DNA of 64,000 nt from assembly GCA_900315565.1 (NCBI GenBank), contig OMZS01000018.1, positions 1 through 64,000 of the forward strand, given 5' to 3'. Source of the DNA: an uncultured Prevotellaceae bacterium. Its GTDB lineage: Bacteria; Bacteroidota; Bacteroidia; Bacteroidales; Bacteroidaceae. The notes beneath the pieces are model-generated. The model saw nothing but the letters and a program-made list of their open reading frames with translations. It had not been told where the DNA came from and did not search any database. This document shows, in pieces, positions 1 through 8,314 of the stretch. A program made the translations under genes and the position numbers. Within the stretch, counting starts at the first letter, position 1. Each line of letters opens with the position of its first letter.

Positions 1-31
1 TACCACTCTTAATTGTCTCAATCTGTTTCAT
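1..31 (-). CDS. 5' end of an unidentified gene leaving the window
   Basis: On the minus strand an ATG at 31 opens a frame (MKQIETIKSG) that stays open to the window edge. It lies about 35 bases downstream of the expected transcription start of a Bacteroidetes-type promoter at 74-105. Only ten codons are visible, so no product can be named. The gene is divergent from the HxlR regulator; such divergent genes are often oxidoreductases controlled by that regulator, but this is inference. Confidence 0.4.
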   Translation of the reverse strand, partial: MKQIETIKSG

Positions 32-73
32 TGTTCTTATTCGTTTAAAATGTTATTTACTTGATTTCGACTG

Positions 74-105
74 CAAAGGTATGGCAAGTTTTCCAATCCT
101 ACAAG
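74..105 (-). promoter_or_regulatory. Bacteroidetes-type promoter for the divergent left-hand gene
   Basis: Read on the minus strand: CTTG (105-102), 20 bases, TACCTTTG (81-74). This fits the TTTG / TAnnTTTG consensus with one mismatch in the -33 box. It would start transcription near 66, leaving a leader of about 35 bases before the ATG at 31. Confidence 0.5.
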
Positions 106-201
106 AAGGCACTTTTTGGTGGGATAGTTACCAAAAAGTAGGAATTGGGATGTTATCGGGCTTCCGAGAAAGTGACGTTAACTTAGATTAACTAAGTGTA
201 A

Positions 202-233
202 TTTGGTAATTCAGTAACTATTGGTTACTTTTG
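202..233 (+). promoter_or_regulatory. Promoter of the HxlR-thioesterase pair
   Basis: TTTG at 202-205, 20 bases, TACTTTTG at 226-233: a full match to the Bacteroidetes sigma-factor consensus. The expected start of transcription, about 240, lies past the upstream TTG at 221 and only about ten bases before the ATG at 251, so it decides in favour of the ATG. Confidence 0.7.
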
Positions 234-250
234 CATCAAATTCACTAGTT

Positions 251-595
251 ATGGCAGATATTAAAGCAGAGTATTTAGCCTGTCCTATCAGGCAAGTAGT
301 GAGTCGTTTCGGCGACAAGTGGTCTATGTTGGTGCTCTATATGCTTCACACCAGCGAGACAGGAATATTACGGTTCAACGAGATCCGTCGGCTGATGACA
401 GACTGCTCGCAGAAAATGCTCTCGCAAACGCTGAAGAATCTGGAGCAGAGTCATCTCCTTCACCGCAAGGTCTATCCGGAGGTTCCTCCCCGAGTAGAAT
501 ATTCCCTGACAGAGACTGGCAAATCGCTGATGCCCGTACTCACAGCTCTGATAGCCTGGGGCAAGGAGCATTTCAATGAAGTGGTAACAGATTGA
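251..595 (+). CDS. HxlR-family winged-helix transcriptional regulator
   Basis: A 114-residue MarR/HxlR-type winged-helix DNA-binding protein. The N-terminal block ACPIRQVVSRFGDKWSMLVL with its cysteine (residue 11) and the later MLSQTLKNLEQSHLLHRKVYPEVPPRVEYSLTE-type segment are the HxlR signature of helix-turn-helix plus beta wing. In characterised members the conserved cysteine senses electrophiles or oxidants. ATG 251 is chosen over TTG 221 because the promoter places the RNA start between them. The stop abuts the following thioesterase gene, so the two are probably co-transcribed. The likely targets are its own promoter and the divergent gene on the left (inference). Confidence 0.9.
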   Translation: MADIKAEYLACPIRQVVSRFGDKWSMLVLYMLHTSETGILRFNEIRRLMTDCSQKMLSQTLKNLEQSHLLHRKVYPEVPPRVEYSLTETGKSLMPVLTALIAWGKEHFNEVVTD

Positions 596-600
596 CACAC

Positions 601-1392
601 ATGATTATAAACTCAAAATACAGACACACCTACACAGCGACGGCATCGGACATTACGCCATTGTACAGGCTAACGTCCAATGCCATGCTGATGTACTTCC
701 AAGACAGTTTCGCACGGCTGATGACCATCCACAATGTTGCAGCATTTGACATCGTAAAACAGCACCGCATGTGGGTCATCACGGAGGTTCAGATTGACGT
801 TCAGCCGACAGTCACCTACTGGTCTGAGGACTTTACTGTGGAGATATGGGTGAGCGAACTGACCTCACTCCGCCTCTACTGCGATTTCCGCATTTTCCGC
901 AAGGATAACGAGCAGCTGATAGCTTCCGGCACAAGCCAGTGGAACATTCTCAATCTTGACACCAAGCGACTGGAGACTACCGATTTCCTTGCCGACAAAC
1001 TGACTGTGCTGCCTATGTTGATGACCAGTAGCCATAAGAAAGTACGGTTCCCCAAGCCGCAGTCGATTGACATTCAGATGGAACATCGGGCAACACGTCT
1101 TGACCTTGACTTCAATTTCCACGTCAGCAACCGTAGCTACGTTAGCATCGCCCTGTTAACGATGCCTGACGAGGTACTGGCCTCGCAGACGCTGACTTCG
1201 CTCGTGGTTCACTGGCTTCACGAGACCTATCTTGACGACACCCTTACATGCCGTATGTCGCGCTTAGACGAGGGAAGCTATCTTCACAAGCTTACGAATG
1301 CGGAGGGCGTAGTGGTGTGTGAACTTATGAGCCGATGGCAGCCACAGCCAGTAATTCCAGAAGTCAGCGAGGTGCTGAACAGGGATTTATAA
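601..1392 (+). CDS. Acyl-ACP thioesterase (PF01643-like)
   Basis: About 263 residues with the double hotdog layout of bacterial acyl-ACP thioesterases, which release free fatty acids from acyl carrier protein in the cytoplasm. Visible family features are the first hotdog around residues 5-125 (LTSNAMLMYFQDSFARL, then MWVITEVQIDVQ and the strand pair ending in TSQWNILNLDTKR) and a second, less conserved hotdog with NFHVSNRSYVSIALL and VVHWLHETY. ATG 601 is preferred to TTG 592, which overlaps the HxlR stop. Grouping with an HxlR regulator suggests conditional expression. Assignment rests on pattern recognition of the family, not on a search. Confidence 0.75.
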   Translation: MIINSKYRHTYTATASDITPLYRLTSNAMLMYFQDSFARLMTIHNVAAFDIVKQHRMWVITEVQIDVQPTVTYWSEDFTVEIWVSELTSLRLYCDFRIFRKDNEQLIASGTSQWNILNLDTKRLETTDFLADKLTVLPMLMTSSHKKVRFPKPQSIDIQMEHRATRLDLDFNFHVSNRSYVSIALLTMPDEVLASQTLTSLVVHWLHETYLDDTLTCRMSRLDEGSYLHKLTNAEGVVVCELMSRWQPQPVIPEVSEVLNRDL

Positions 1393-1422
1393 AATGTGAC
1401 TAGATTATCCGGTATTTTTGCG

Positions 1423-1506
1423 ATGAAGAATATAGCACTTATCACCATCTCTCTTCTGTGCTCAATACTTCTCCAGGCGCATGACATAGAGGGATTTAAA
1501 AGTTAA
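1423..1506 (+). pseudogene. Signal-peptide fragment, 27 codons, probably a gene remnant
   Basis: A short frame begins MKNIALITISLLCSILLQAHD and stops at 1504-1506. The first 20 residues look like a secretion signal. A TAnnTTTG box lies at 1413-1420, so close that transcription would begin at or after the ATG, which argues against translation as written. It may be the scar of a deleted secreted protein or a small secreted peptide. Low certainty. Confidence 0.3.
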
Positions 1507-1519
1507 ATAGTGGAATAAT

Positions 1520-1559
1520 AGCTTTTTTGACGTTGACGTCAACGTTAACGTTAACTATA
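1520..1559 (+). repeat. 40-bp repeat copy A with (RACGTY)n core
   Basis: Forty bases shared with 1657-1696 at 39 of 40 positions. The core is a run of hexamers of the form RACGTY containing the palindrome GTTGACGTCAAC. It ends in TATAATTG, a weak -7 box. Confidence 0.8.
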
Positions 1560-1612
1560 ATTGCAATAAAAGCACGAAAACTACTCTACAAAGTCACATT
1601 TATTCGAAAAAG

Positions 1613-1644
1613 TTTGGAAGATAGAAAAACAATGCTTATTTTCG
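1613..1644 (+). promoter_or_regulatory. Promoter upstream of the DUF1593 gene
   Basis: TTTG at 1613-1616, 20 bases, TATTTTCG at 1637-1644 (one mismatch to TAnnTTTG). Transcription would start near 1651, just before repeat copy B, placing the repeat in the leader. Confidence 0.5.
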
Positions 1645-1656
1645 CAGTTGTAACGA

Positions 1657-1696
1657 AGCTTTTTTGACGTTGACGTCAACATTAACGTTAACTATA
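1657..1696 (+). repeat. 40-bp repeat copy B, overlapping a second promoter
   Basis: Copy B of the repeat at 1520-1559, 137 bases downstream of it. The palindrome GTTGACGTCAAC supplies GTTG at 1669-1672 and a TATATTTG -7 box at 1693-1700 follows after 20 bases, so the repeat coincides with the -33 and spacer of a possible promoter and could be an operator. Confidence 0.75.
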
Positions 1697-1700
1697 TTTG
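1669..1700 (+). promoter_or_regulatory. Second candidate promoter of the DUF1593 gene
   Basis: GTTG (1669-1672), 20 bases, TATATTTG (1693-1700). The -7 box is a full match. The leader to the ATG at 1763 would be about 55 bases. Confidence 0.5.
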
Positions 1701-1762
1701 GATTGTTCTGCACCAGAACTGGTGAGAATACATGGCAGCCGGTTTTAAGACTTTGAAATTGA

Positions 1763-3142
1763 ATGAGGAACATTCTTACTTTTCTCCTGCTCTGCCTCTT
1801 GGCAACAGGAGCACAGGCGCAACTGAAGCCCCGTGTGGTTATCCTTACTGATATCGGGCAACCAGACCTCGAACCCGACGATACCGAGTCGCTGGTGCAT
1901 CTTCTTTGCTATGCCGACCTATTGGAGATTGAGGGCATTATCACTTCAACGGGTTGGAACTGCGACCCTTACCCTGCGCAGAGTGCCGCCTACCGCGATT
2001 CGGTGGTAGAGGCATACCGGGCGGATGTACATAATCTCATGAAACGATCTGGCCAAAAGGCATTTGTAAGCAAAGACAAAGAAAATGGCCGGCAGAAGAC
2101 TGGCTATTGGCCAAGTGCCGAATACTTGCGCAGTCGTTGCGTGATGGGCAGTCAGCGGGCAGGTATCAAGATGATTGGAAAAGACAATGACAGCGAGGGA
2201 AGCGAACTGATTATCCGGCTGGCCGACGAAAAAGATGAACGCCCCATTTGGGTATGCGCCTGGGGTGGTGCCAACACTTTGGCACAAGCCATTTGGAAGG
2301 TTAAGCGTACACGAACGCCTGAACAACTGAAGGCTTTCGTGCACAAGCTCCGACTCTACACCATCACCGACCAGGACATGGTGTATGCCAAGCGCATGGA
2401 CCTTGCCTTCAGTTCTCACCAATGGATGCGTCGAGAATTTGCCCACGACCTACTGTTTGTGTGGGACGAAGGCACCTGGCAGCTGCAATGCAGCCTTGGA
2501 CAGGAATACTGGCAGCAGATGAAGGATTACGTTCAAGGGCACGCCGCCATGGGCAAGCAATATCCTGATTATAAATATGGCGTAGAGGGCGACACTCCTT
2601 CATTCCTCAACGTTATTCCGAATGGTCTTCACAACCCAGAAGAACCTATGCAAGTTGGGTGGGGAGGTTACCACACATGGGCTCTGACCAAGGACTCAAC
2701 CACCTACGCATGGACCAGTTGGCAGGAGCCCGCTAAGAGCATCTCGGAAACCTATTACCGCCAGTTCTACCCCACCCAGCTTAACGACTTCATCGCCCGC
2801 ATTGAATGGGCTGAAACAGGAAGAGGAAATCATAATCCGGTTGCTATAGTCAACGGACGGAAAGGCACAGATGCTATCGTCATCAAGGCAAAAGCCGGTC
2901 AGACCATCACCCTCGATGCCTCAGCATCATTCGACCCTGATGGTGACGCACTCACTTTCAAATGGTGGCAGCAGAATGGCATCGGACAGACTTTTAACGT
3001 TGACGTTGACGTTAACCCGGCAGTCAAAGTACAATTACCGGCAACAGTTGCCTCGGGCGAGATTCACATCGTCTGCGAAGTGCACGACAACAGCCGCTAC
3101 GCCCTGACAGCCTATCGCAGAATAATCATAAAAACAAAATGA
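1763..3142 (+). CDS. Secreted DUF1593 protein (Sde182-like nucleoside-hydrolase fold)
   Basis: A 459-residue exported protein. Residues 1-19 (RNILTFLLLCLLATGAQAQ) form a signal peptide. Residues about 25-330 are the DUF1593 domain, which resembles inosine-uridine nucleoside hydrolases: VILTDIGQPDLEPDDTES carries the aspartate cluster expected to bind calcium. The last ~90 residues form a beta-sandwich of the kind found at the C-terminus of Sde182-like proteins, beginning near TGRGNHNPVAIVNG. The natural substrate of this family is not established; some members bind cellulose. It opens a run of plus-strand glycan genes. Oddly, its 3' part contains a (RACGTT)3 run at 2998-3017, coding for NVDVDVN, related to the repeats in its own promoter region. 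Confidence 0.85.
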   Translation: MRNILTFLLLCLLATGAQAQLKPRVVILTDIGQPDLEPDDTESLVHLLCYADLLEIEGIITSTGWNCDPYPAQSAAYRDSVVEAYRADVHNLMKRSGQKAFVSKDKENGRQKTGYWPSAEYLRSRCVMGSQRAGIKMIGKDNDSEGSELIIRLADEKDERPIWVCAWGGANTLAQAIWKVKRTRTPEQLKAFVHKLRLYTITDQDMVYAKRMDLAFSSHQWMRREFAHDLLFVWDEGTWQLQCSLGQEYWQQMKDYVQGHAAMGKQYPDYKYGVEGDTPSFLNVIPNGLHNPEEPMQVGWGGYHTWALTKDSTTYAWTSWQEPAKSISETYYRQFYPTQLNDFIARIEWAETGRGNHNPVAIVNGRKGTDAIVIKAKAGQTITLDASASFDPDGDALTFKWWQQNGIGQTFNVDVDVNPAVKVQLPATVASGEIHIVCEVHDNSRYALTAYRRIIIKTK

Positions 3143-3495
3143 AGAATGACGCTTCGCTAAATGAGAAATGAGAAATGAAAAATTAGGAAAGAAATTAGAA
3201 TAATTAGAATAATTTCTCCATGAAATTAAAAATCTTGGATAATTATAATAATTATAATATTTTAGTTTCGCAAGATTCGCTTGCAGGGAGTTAACAGGAG
3301 TTAGCGGCAGTTAACGAGCCTTGGCTCGTGAAGTTAACGGACAATAGTCCATGATAAGCTTGCTAATGTCCGATAATTTCAGATAACTTCCAATAACTAC
3401 AGATAACTTCCAATAACTACAGATAACTTCCAATAACTACAGATAACTTCCAATAACTACAGATAACTTCCAATAACTACAGTAAAACTTCTAAA
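3143..3495. other. Intergenic region with AT-rich repeats and two hairpins
   Basis: No gene seen. It starts with CTTCGCTAAATGAGAAATG-type sequence that recurs after other genes here, then AT-rich DNA, two perfect small hairpins (3314-3329, arms ACGAGCC/GGCTCGT; 3339-3350, arms GGAC/GTCC) and a tandem 20-bp repeat that runs to 15 bases before the fucosidase start. Confidence 0.7.
3381..3480 (+). repeat. Five perfect 20-bp tandem repeats
   Basis: The unit agataacttccaataactac occurs five times without change, preceded by a diverged half unit (3371-3380) and followed by a partial one. The array ends 15 bases before the ATG of the GH29 gene, so it forms most of that gene's leader or promoter. 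Perfect identity suggests recent expansion and possible length variation. Confidence 0.95.
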
Positions 3496-5277
3496 ATGCG
3501 AAAATTGAATAAAGTGATAGCCGGCACCATGCTGATGGCTGTGCTAACGACGAATGTGAATGCCCAGACGGCAAGCCCCCTGCCCTGTGGGCCTGTGCCT
3601 ACGGACAACCAACTGCGCTGGCAGGATATGGAGATGTATGCCTTCATCCATTACTCGCTGAACACCTATACCGACCAAGAATGGGGCTTTGGCAACGAGG
3701 ACCCGAAACTGTTCAACCCCAGCGACCTGGACTGCCGGCAGTGGGCGCGCGTGTGCAAGCAGGCAGGCATGAAGGGCATCATTTTTACGGCTAAGCATCA
3801 CTGTGGTTTCTGCATGTGGCCGAGCGCCTATACTGAATATTCGGTTAAAAACACACCATGGAAGAATGGGAAGGGCGACGTGGTGCGCCAGCTGGCCGAT
3901 GCCTGTCGCGAGGAGGGACTGAAGTTTGCTGTCTATCTCTCGCCATGGGACAGAAATCACCCAGAATATGGCCGCCCGGAATACGTCACATATTTCCGCA
4001 ACCAGCTGCGCGAACTGCTGACCAACTACGGTGAAATATTCGAGGTGTGGTTCGACGGTGCCAATGGCGGCGACGGCTGGTATGGTGGTTCCAACGAGAC
4101 GCGCAAGATAGACCGCACCACCTATTACCAATGGCCCGAGACTTACAAGATGATTCGGCAGTTGCAGCCCCAATGCCTGATATGGAACGACGGCAGCGAC
4201 CGTGGCGACCTGCGTTGGGTGGGTACGGAGGCAGGCAATGTGGGCGAGACCAACTGGAGTCTGCTGAACAAGGATGGCGAGGTGACGTGGGCCATGCTGC
4301 ACTACGGACTGGAGAACGGCGACTCGTGGGTGCCTGGCGAGACCAACACGAGCATCCGTCCAGGCTGGTTCTACCACGAGACTGAGAACGAGCACGTGAA
4401 GAGTCTGTCGAAGCTGATGGATACCTATTACAAATCGGTTGGCCGCAACTCCACGCTGCTGTTGAATTTCCCCATAGCGCCTAACGGGCGTATTCATCCC
4501 AACGACAGCCTGCGAGGCATTGCCTTCAAGAAGATGATTGACGAGGTGTTTAAGGATGACCTCTGCAAGAAGGCTAAGATAAACACCCGAGGCAACGTAA
4601 CCCTCGTTGAGTTTAAGAAGCCTGTGAGCCTGAACCGCTTTCTGGTAGAAGAGGATATCCGCTACGGACAGCGGGTAAAGAAGTTCACGCTCGAAGCTTT
4701 GGTCGGCGGACAGTGGCAGCCGCTGAAGGATGAACTGGTGGAAAGGCAACGGGCAGGCGAACACAGCCCGGGGACGAACGCCGACGGACTGACCACCATC
4801 GGCCATCGCCGCATCGTCTGCTTCCCAACGGTCAAGGCTACTAAGCTGCGTTTCACCATCACCGATGCCAAGTGCGAACCCATCATCAAAAAACTAGGCA
4901 TCTATCTGGCTCCTGAACTCACGGCTGATATTCCAGACAGCGGAGAGAAAAAGTCCTCGGGCCTGCATGTCTTCTTCAGCAGTCCCCGTCAGATGATGAT
5001 TGACTGGGACCAGGAGCAGACCGTCACCTCGTTCCGCTACCTGCCACCGCAAGAGGGAAAGGACGGTACGATTACGCACTACACCCTGTGGGGATCCACC
5101 GACTGGAGCAACTGGACAAAGCTGGCCTCCGGCGAGTTTTCGAACATCGTCAACAATCCCATCTGGCAGACCATCAAATTTAACCCCACCAAAGTGCGCG
5201 TACTCAAACTCGAGGCCGACCGTCTGACCTCGGGCGAGCGCATGGGCTACGGAGATATTGAAGTGATAACAGAATAA
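3496..5277 (+). CDS. Secreted alpha-L-fucosidase, family GH29
   Basis: A 593-residue exported enzyme that removes terminal alpha-linked L-fucose from glycans. Signal peptide at residues 1-23, ending VNAQ. The GH29 barrel spans about 30-350: FTAKHHCGFCMWPSAYTEYS (family block with the conserved HH) and EVWFDGA, whose aspartate (D187) is the family nucleophile. After it come a C-terminal beta domain and an F5/8 type C-like module (about 490-593, YGDIEVITE end) expected to bind galactosides. The acid/base is poorly conserved in GH29 and I do not assign it. It is followed after 145 bases by a GH2 galactosidase on the same strand, consistent with trimming of fucosylated galactose-containing host or plant glycans in the periplasm. 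Confidence 0.93.
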   Translation: MRKLNKVIAGTMLMAVLTTNVNAQTASPLPCGPVPTDNQLRWQDMEMYAFIHYSLNTYTDQEWGFGNEDPKLFNPSDLDCRQWARVCKQAGMKGIIFTAKHHCGFCMWPSAYTEYSVKNTPWKNGKGDVVRQLADACREEGLKFAVYLSPWDRNHPEYGRPEYVTYFRNQLRELLTNYGEIFEVWFDGANGGDGWYGGSNETRKIDRTTYYQWPETYKMIRQLQPQCLIWNDGSDRGDLRWVGTEAGNVGETNWSLLNKDGEVTWAMLHYGLENGDSWVPGETNTSIRPGWFYHETENEHVKSLSKLMDTYYKSVGRNSTLLLNFPIAPNGRIHPNDSLRGIAFKKMIDEVFKDDLCKKAKINTRGNVTLVEFKKPVSLNRFLVEEDIRYGQRVKKFTLEALVGGQWQPLKDELVERQRAGEHSPGTNADGLTTIGHRRIVCFPTVKATKLRFTITDAKCEPIIKKLGIYLAPELTADIPDSGEKKSSGLHVFFSSPRQMMIDWDQEQTVTSFRYLPPQEGKDGTITHYTLWGSTDWSNWTKLASGEFSNIVNNPIWQTIKFNPTKVRVLKLEADRLTSGERMGYGDIEVITE

Positions 5278-5340
5278 AATGGTGCTTCGGTAAATGAGAA
5301 ATTTTTAAAATGCATAATGAATAATGCATAATGCATAATT

Positions 5341-5420
5341 AAATTGTGAAATTGTGAAATTGTGAAATTGTGAAATTGTGAAATTGTGAAATCGTGAAAT
5401 TGTAAAATTGTGAAATAAAT
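5341..5420 (+). repeat. Octamer array (aaattgtg)n in the GH2 leader
   Basis: Ten units of eight bases: six perfect aaattgtg, then aaatcgtg, aaattgta, aaattgtg and aaataaat. The last unit ends exactly two bases before the ATG at 5423. The same octamer family in the same register precedes crcB (9651) and the GH57 gene (19841, minus). It replaces any Shine-Dalgarno sequence. Confidence 0.95.
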
Positions 5421-5422
5421 CT

Positions 5423-8311
5423 ATGAAAAGAATCCTGATACTACTGACCACACTGCTGACAATAGCAGCCCAGGCACAGACAACCCCCGACTGGGAGAAC
5501 CCCGCCGTGCTGGGTATCAACAAACTGCCTTATCACGCAACGCTGCAGCTGCCTTCCAAATGGAAGGAATGCAGGGAGATCGTGAGTCTCGACGGACAAT
5601 GGTTCTTCCACTGGAGCCGCAAACCAGAGGAGCGACTTGCCGGCTTCTTTCGAGAGGATTACGATATGAGCGGCTGGGGGTTGATTGCTGTTCCCGGCAA
5701 CTGGCAGACCCAGGGCTACGGCATCCCCATCTATACCAACATTGAGTACCCCTTCAGGCGCAACCGTCCCAGCGTTACCAGCGAACCGCCAAAGGACTGG
5801 ACAGCTTACGAGAACCGCAATCCTGTGGGACAATATGTCACATTCTTCAACGTCACCAAGGATATGCTCTCGCAGAATCTCATTTTGCATTTTGGCGGCG
5901 TACACTCGGCTATGTACCTTTGGGTGAACGGACAGAAGGTGGGCTACAGCCAAAACTCCATGTCGCCAGCCGAGTTTGACGTGACCAGCTATCTGCGCGA
6001 GGGAAAGAACAAACTCGCCGTAGAAGTGTATCGCTGGTGCGACGGCAGTTATCTCGAGGACCAGGACATGTGGCGCCTGAGCGGCATCTTCCGCGAGGTG
6101 CAGCTGTGGGTGAGGCCGCTGGTGCATATTGCCGACTATCGTGTGTCGGCCGTACCCCATCGAGACTACAAGCAGGCTGATGTGACAGCCGATGTTACCA
6201 TCTGTAACACAAGCCGCCAGAAGGCCAGAAACCTGAAGGTTCTCCTGAATATCGACGGAAAAACAATAGAAGGCCGTCTGAAGAGTCTTGCTGCCGGCGA
6301 CTCTGCTCACATACAACTCACGTATCAGATAGACCACCCAAGACTATGGTCGGCCGAAAAACCGAATCTCTACCCGTTCAGCGTAGAACTGCACGATGCC
6401 AAGGGCTCCGTTGTGGAGCATTTCGACTATCATCTGGGAGTGAAACGCGTGGAGTGTGTTGGCGAGGTTTTCAAAATCAACGGCAAAAACGTAAAGCTGC
6501 GTGGCGTGAACCGTCATGACCATCATCCTGTCACGGGCCGCTACGTGGATGACGCCACATACGAACAGGATATCAGGCTGATGAAGCAGGCCAACATCAA
6601 TTTCCTGCGCACTTCTCACTATCCCGATCGCGAGTATCTTTACGAGCTTTGCGACCGCTGGGGACTCTATGTGATGGACGAGGCCAACCAGGAGAGTCAT
6701 GGCTATGGCTATGCCAATGAGGAGATGGGACATGATAACGCTTGGCGCGATGCCCATGTTGACCGTGCCGAATCGTTGGTGAAGCGCGATTTCAACCATC
6801 CTTGTGTCATTCTCTGGAGTCTTGGAAACGAGGGAGGCGTAGGCCCCAATATCCAGGCTATGTATGACAAGGTGTGCGAGCTCGACACCACCCGTCTGCC
6901 TTTCTACGATTGTCATCCGCGCTACTCTGCCCTGCACGACTATGGCTATCCTTCGCCAGACGACCTGCGCCGTGAGGCTGAGAACGAGACGGAGAAACCG
7001 CTGATTGCCAGGGAATATGCCCATGCCATGGGCAACTCGATGGGCAATCTGCAGGAATACTGGGATGTAATCTATGCTGACTCCAGCATCGCCGGGGCTG
7101 CCGTCTGGGACTGGGTGGACCAGGGCCTTCTGAAGAAAGACGGGGACACAATGTATTATGCCTATGGCGGCGATTATGGCGACAAGCCTAACCTCGACGC
7201 TTTCTGCATCAACGGACTGCTGGCTCCTGACCGCACTCCACATCCTCACTACTACGAGGTGCAACACGTGTATCAGCCTCTGCAGTTCGAAAGGCAGGGC
7301 GACAGCATCCACATCATCAATCGCGACTTTTTTACAGATATAAGCGAGTACGACATCAACTGCGACACCATCGTTATCGATGGAGAGCGCTTGCTGAACG
7401 TCTGTGCCCGCTTAAAGGCAGACAAGCCATGGGCAAAGAAAGGCTTTGTGGTAGCAAGCGAACAGTTTGTCCTCTCTCCCTATGCTTTTCCCAACACCCA
7501 ACACCTAACTCCTAACTCTAAGCACGTAACTCCTAACTCTAAACACCTAACTCCTAACTCTAAACACCTAACTCCTAACTCTAAACACCCATCACCCATC
7601 ACCATCGAAGGCAACGCCCTAACATCGTGGGTTGTTGATGGACGTGAGATGCTCCAGGCGCCTCTTGAGCCATACTTCTGGAAACCAGAAAACGACAACC
7701 AGCATGCTGCTGGCTTTGCCGGTCGTGTAGCCATGTGGAAGGATGTGGTGGATGTCAAGGTGAACTACACTGTCATCAACGACCACAGCATCATGGTTAC
7801 CCTTGATTATCATCCCCAAACCACCGACCGGCCAGTTATTCCAAAATTAGGCATGCGGATGCGCTTGCCGGCTGATATGACCTTTATCGAGTATTACGGA
7901 CGCGGACCGTGGGAAAACTATCCCGACCGTAAGCGTAGCGCATTCTTGGGGCGCTATCAGATGCCGCTTTCTGAATATGAGACAGAGTACGTCCATCCGC
8001 AGGATAACGGCTGCAGGACAGACGTACGCTGGTTTTGTATTTCGAATGGAGAAAACACTCTTCGCATCGATGGTTTGCAACCGTTGTGCATCCGCGCCTG
8101 GGACTATGGCGAAGAGAATCTGGAGGGTGTACGCCATCCCCATGAAATCAGGCGAGGAAACTTTGTCAATCTGAACATCGACCTCAATATCCATGGAGTG
8201 GGAGGCATCGATACTTGGGGCAGGCGCACCCTGCCCCAGTACACCATCGACGGCAACAAATCCTATCACTATGCATTTATACTTACTCAGCTTTCGCTAA
8301 ATGACAAATGA
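5423..8311 (+). CDS. Secreted GH2 beta-galactosidase (LacZ-like)
   Basis: A 962-residue exported enzyme hydrolysing terminal beta-galactosides. Signal peptide at 1-19. Domain order follows LacZ: sugar-binding jelly roll (about 50-230, with SRKPEERLAGFF and VPGNWQTQGYG), an Ig-like domain, TIM barrel with RGVNRHDHHP, acid/base E470 in SLGNEGG and nucleophile E531 in AREYAHAMGN, then another beta domain and the small-chain domain (about 735-955, YYGRGPWENYPDR). Between barrel and small chain, residues about 691-727, lies an inserted run of the heptapeptide HLTPNSK coded by a repeat of intergenic type. Its last codons and the stop derive from an AAATGA repeat. The stop is three bases before the MFS start, so the two are translationally close. 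Confidence 0.93.
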   Translation: MKRILILLTTLLTIAAQAQTTPDWENPAVLGINKLPYHATLQLPSKWKECREIVSLDGQWFFHWSRKPEERLAGFFREDYDMSGWGLIAVPGNWQTQGYGIPIYTNIEYPFRRNRPSVTSEPPKDWTAYENRNPVGQYVTFFNVTKDMLSQNLILHFGGVHSAMYLWVNGQKVGYSQNSMSPAEFDVTSYLREGKNKLAVEVYRWCDGSYLEDQDMWRLSGIFREVQLWVRPLVHIADYRVSAVPHRDYKQADVTADVTICNTSRQKARNLKVLLNIDGKTIEGRLKSLAAGDSAHIQLTYQIDHPRLWSAEKPNLYPFSVELHDAKGSVVEHFDYHLGVKRVECVGEVFKINGKNVKLRGVNRHDHHPVTGRYVDDATYEQDIRLMKQANINFLRTSHYPDREYLYELCDRWGLYVMDEANQESHGYGYANEEMGHDNAWRDAHVDRAESLVKRDFNHPCVILWSLGNEGGVGPNIQAMYDKVCELDTTRLPFYDCHPRYSALHDYGYPSPDDLRREAENETEKPLIAREYAHAMGNSMGNLQEYWDVIYADSSIAGAAVWDWVDQGLLKKDGDTMYYAYGGDYGDKPNLDAFCINGLLAPDRTPHPHYYEVQHVYQPLQFERQGDSIHIINRDFFTDISEYDINCDTIVIDGERLLNVCARLKADKPWAKKGFVVASEQFVLSPYAFPNTQHLTPNSKHVTPNSKHLTPNSKHLTPNSKHPSPITIEGNALTSWVVDGREMLQAPLEPYFWKPENDNQHAAGFAGRVAMWKDVVDVKVNYTVINDHSIMVTLDYHPQTTDRPVIPKLGMRMRLPADMTFIEYYGRGPWENYPDRKRSAFLGRYQMPLSEYETEYVHPQDNGCRTDVRWFCISNGENTLRIDGLQPLCIRAWDYGEENLEGVRHPHEIRRGNFVNLNIDLNIHGVGGIDTWGRRTLPQYTIDGNKSYHYAFILTQLSLNDK
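7495..7590 (+). repeat. In-frame 21-bp repeat inside the GH2 gene
   Basis: Four units of 21 bases code for HLTPNSK (first one HLTPNSK, second HVTPNSK). Each unit is made of three heptamers of the type ctaactc. On the other strand this is the gagttag heptamer that forms intergenic repeats at 55083-55150 and 57108-57150. Three heptamers keep the reading frame. Confidence 0.9.
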
Positions 8312-8314
8312 TAA

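Noticed and set aside
3381-3480. CRISPR array
   Set aside because: The 20-bp units are directly adjacent with no spacers, and no cas genes are present. The AGTCAAC arrays have repeats of only seven bases, too short for CRISPR.
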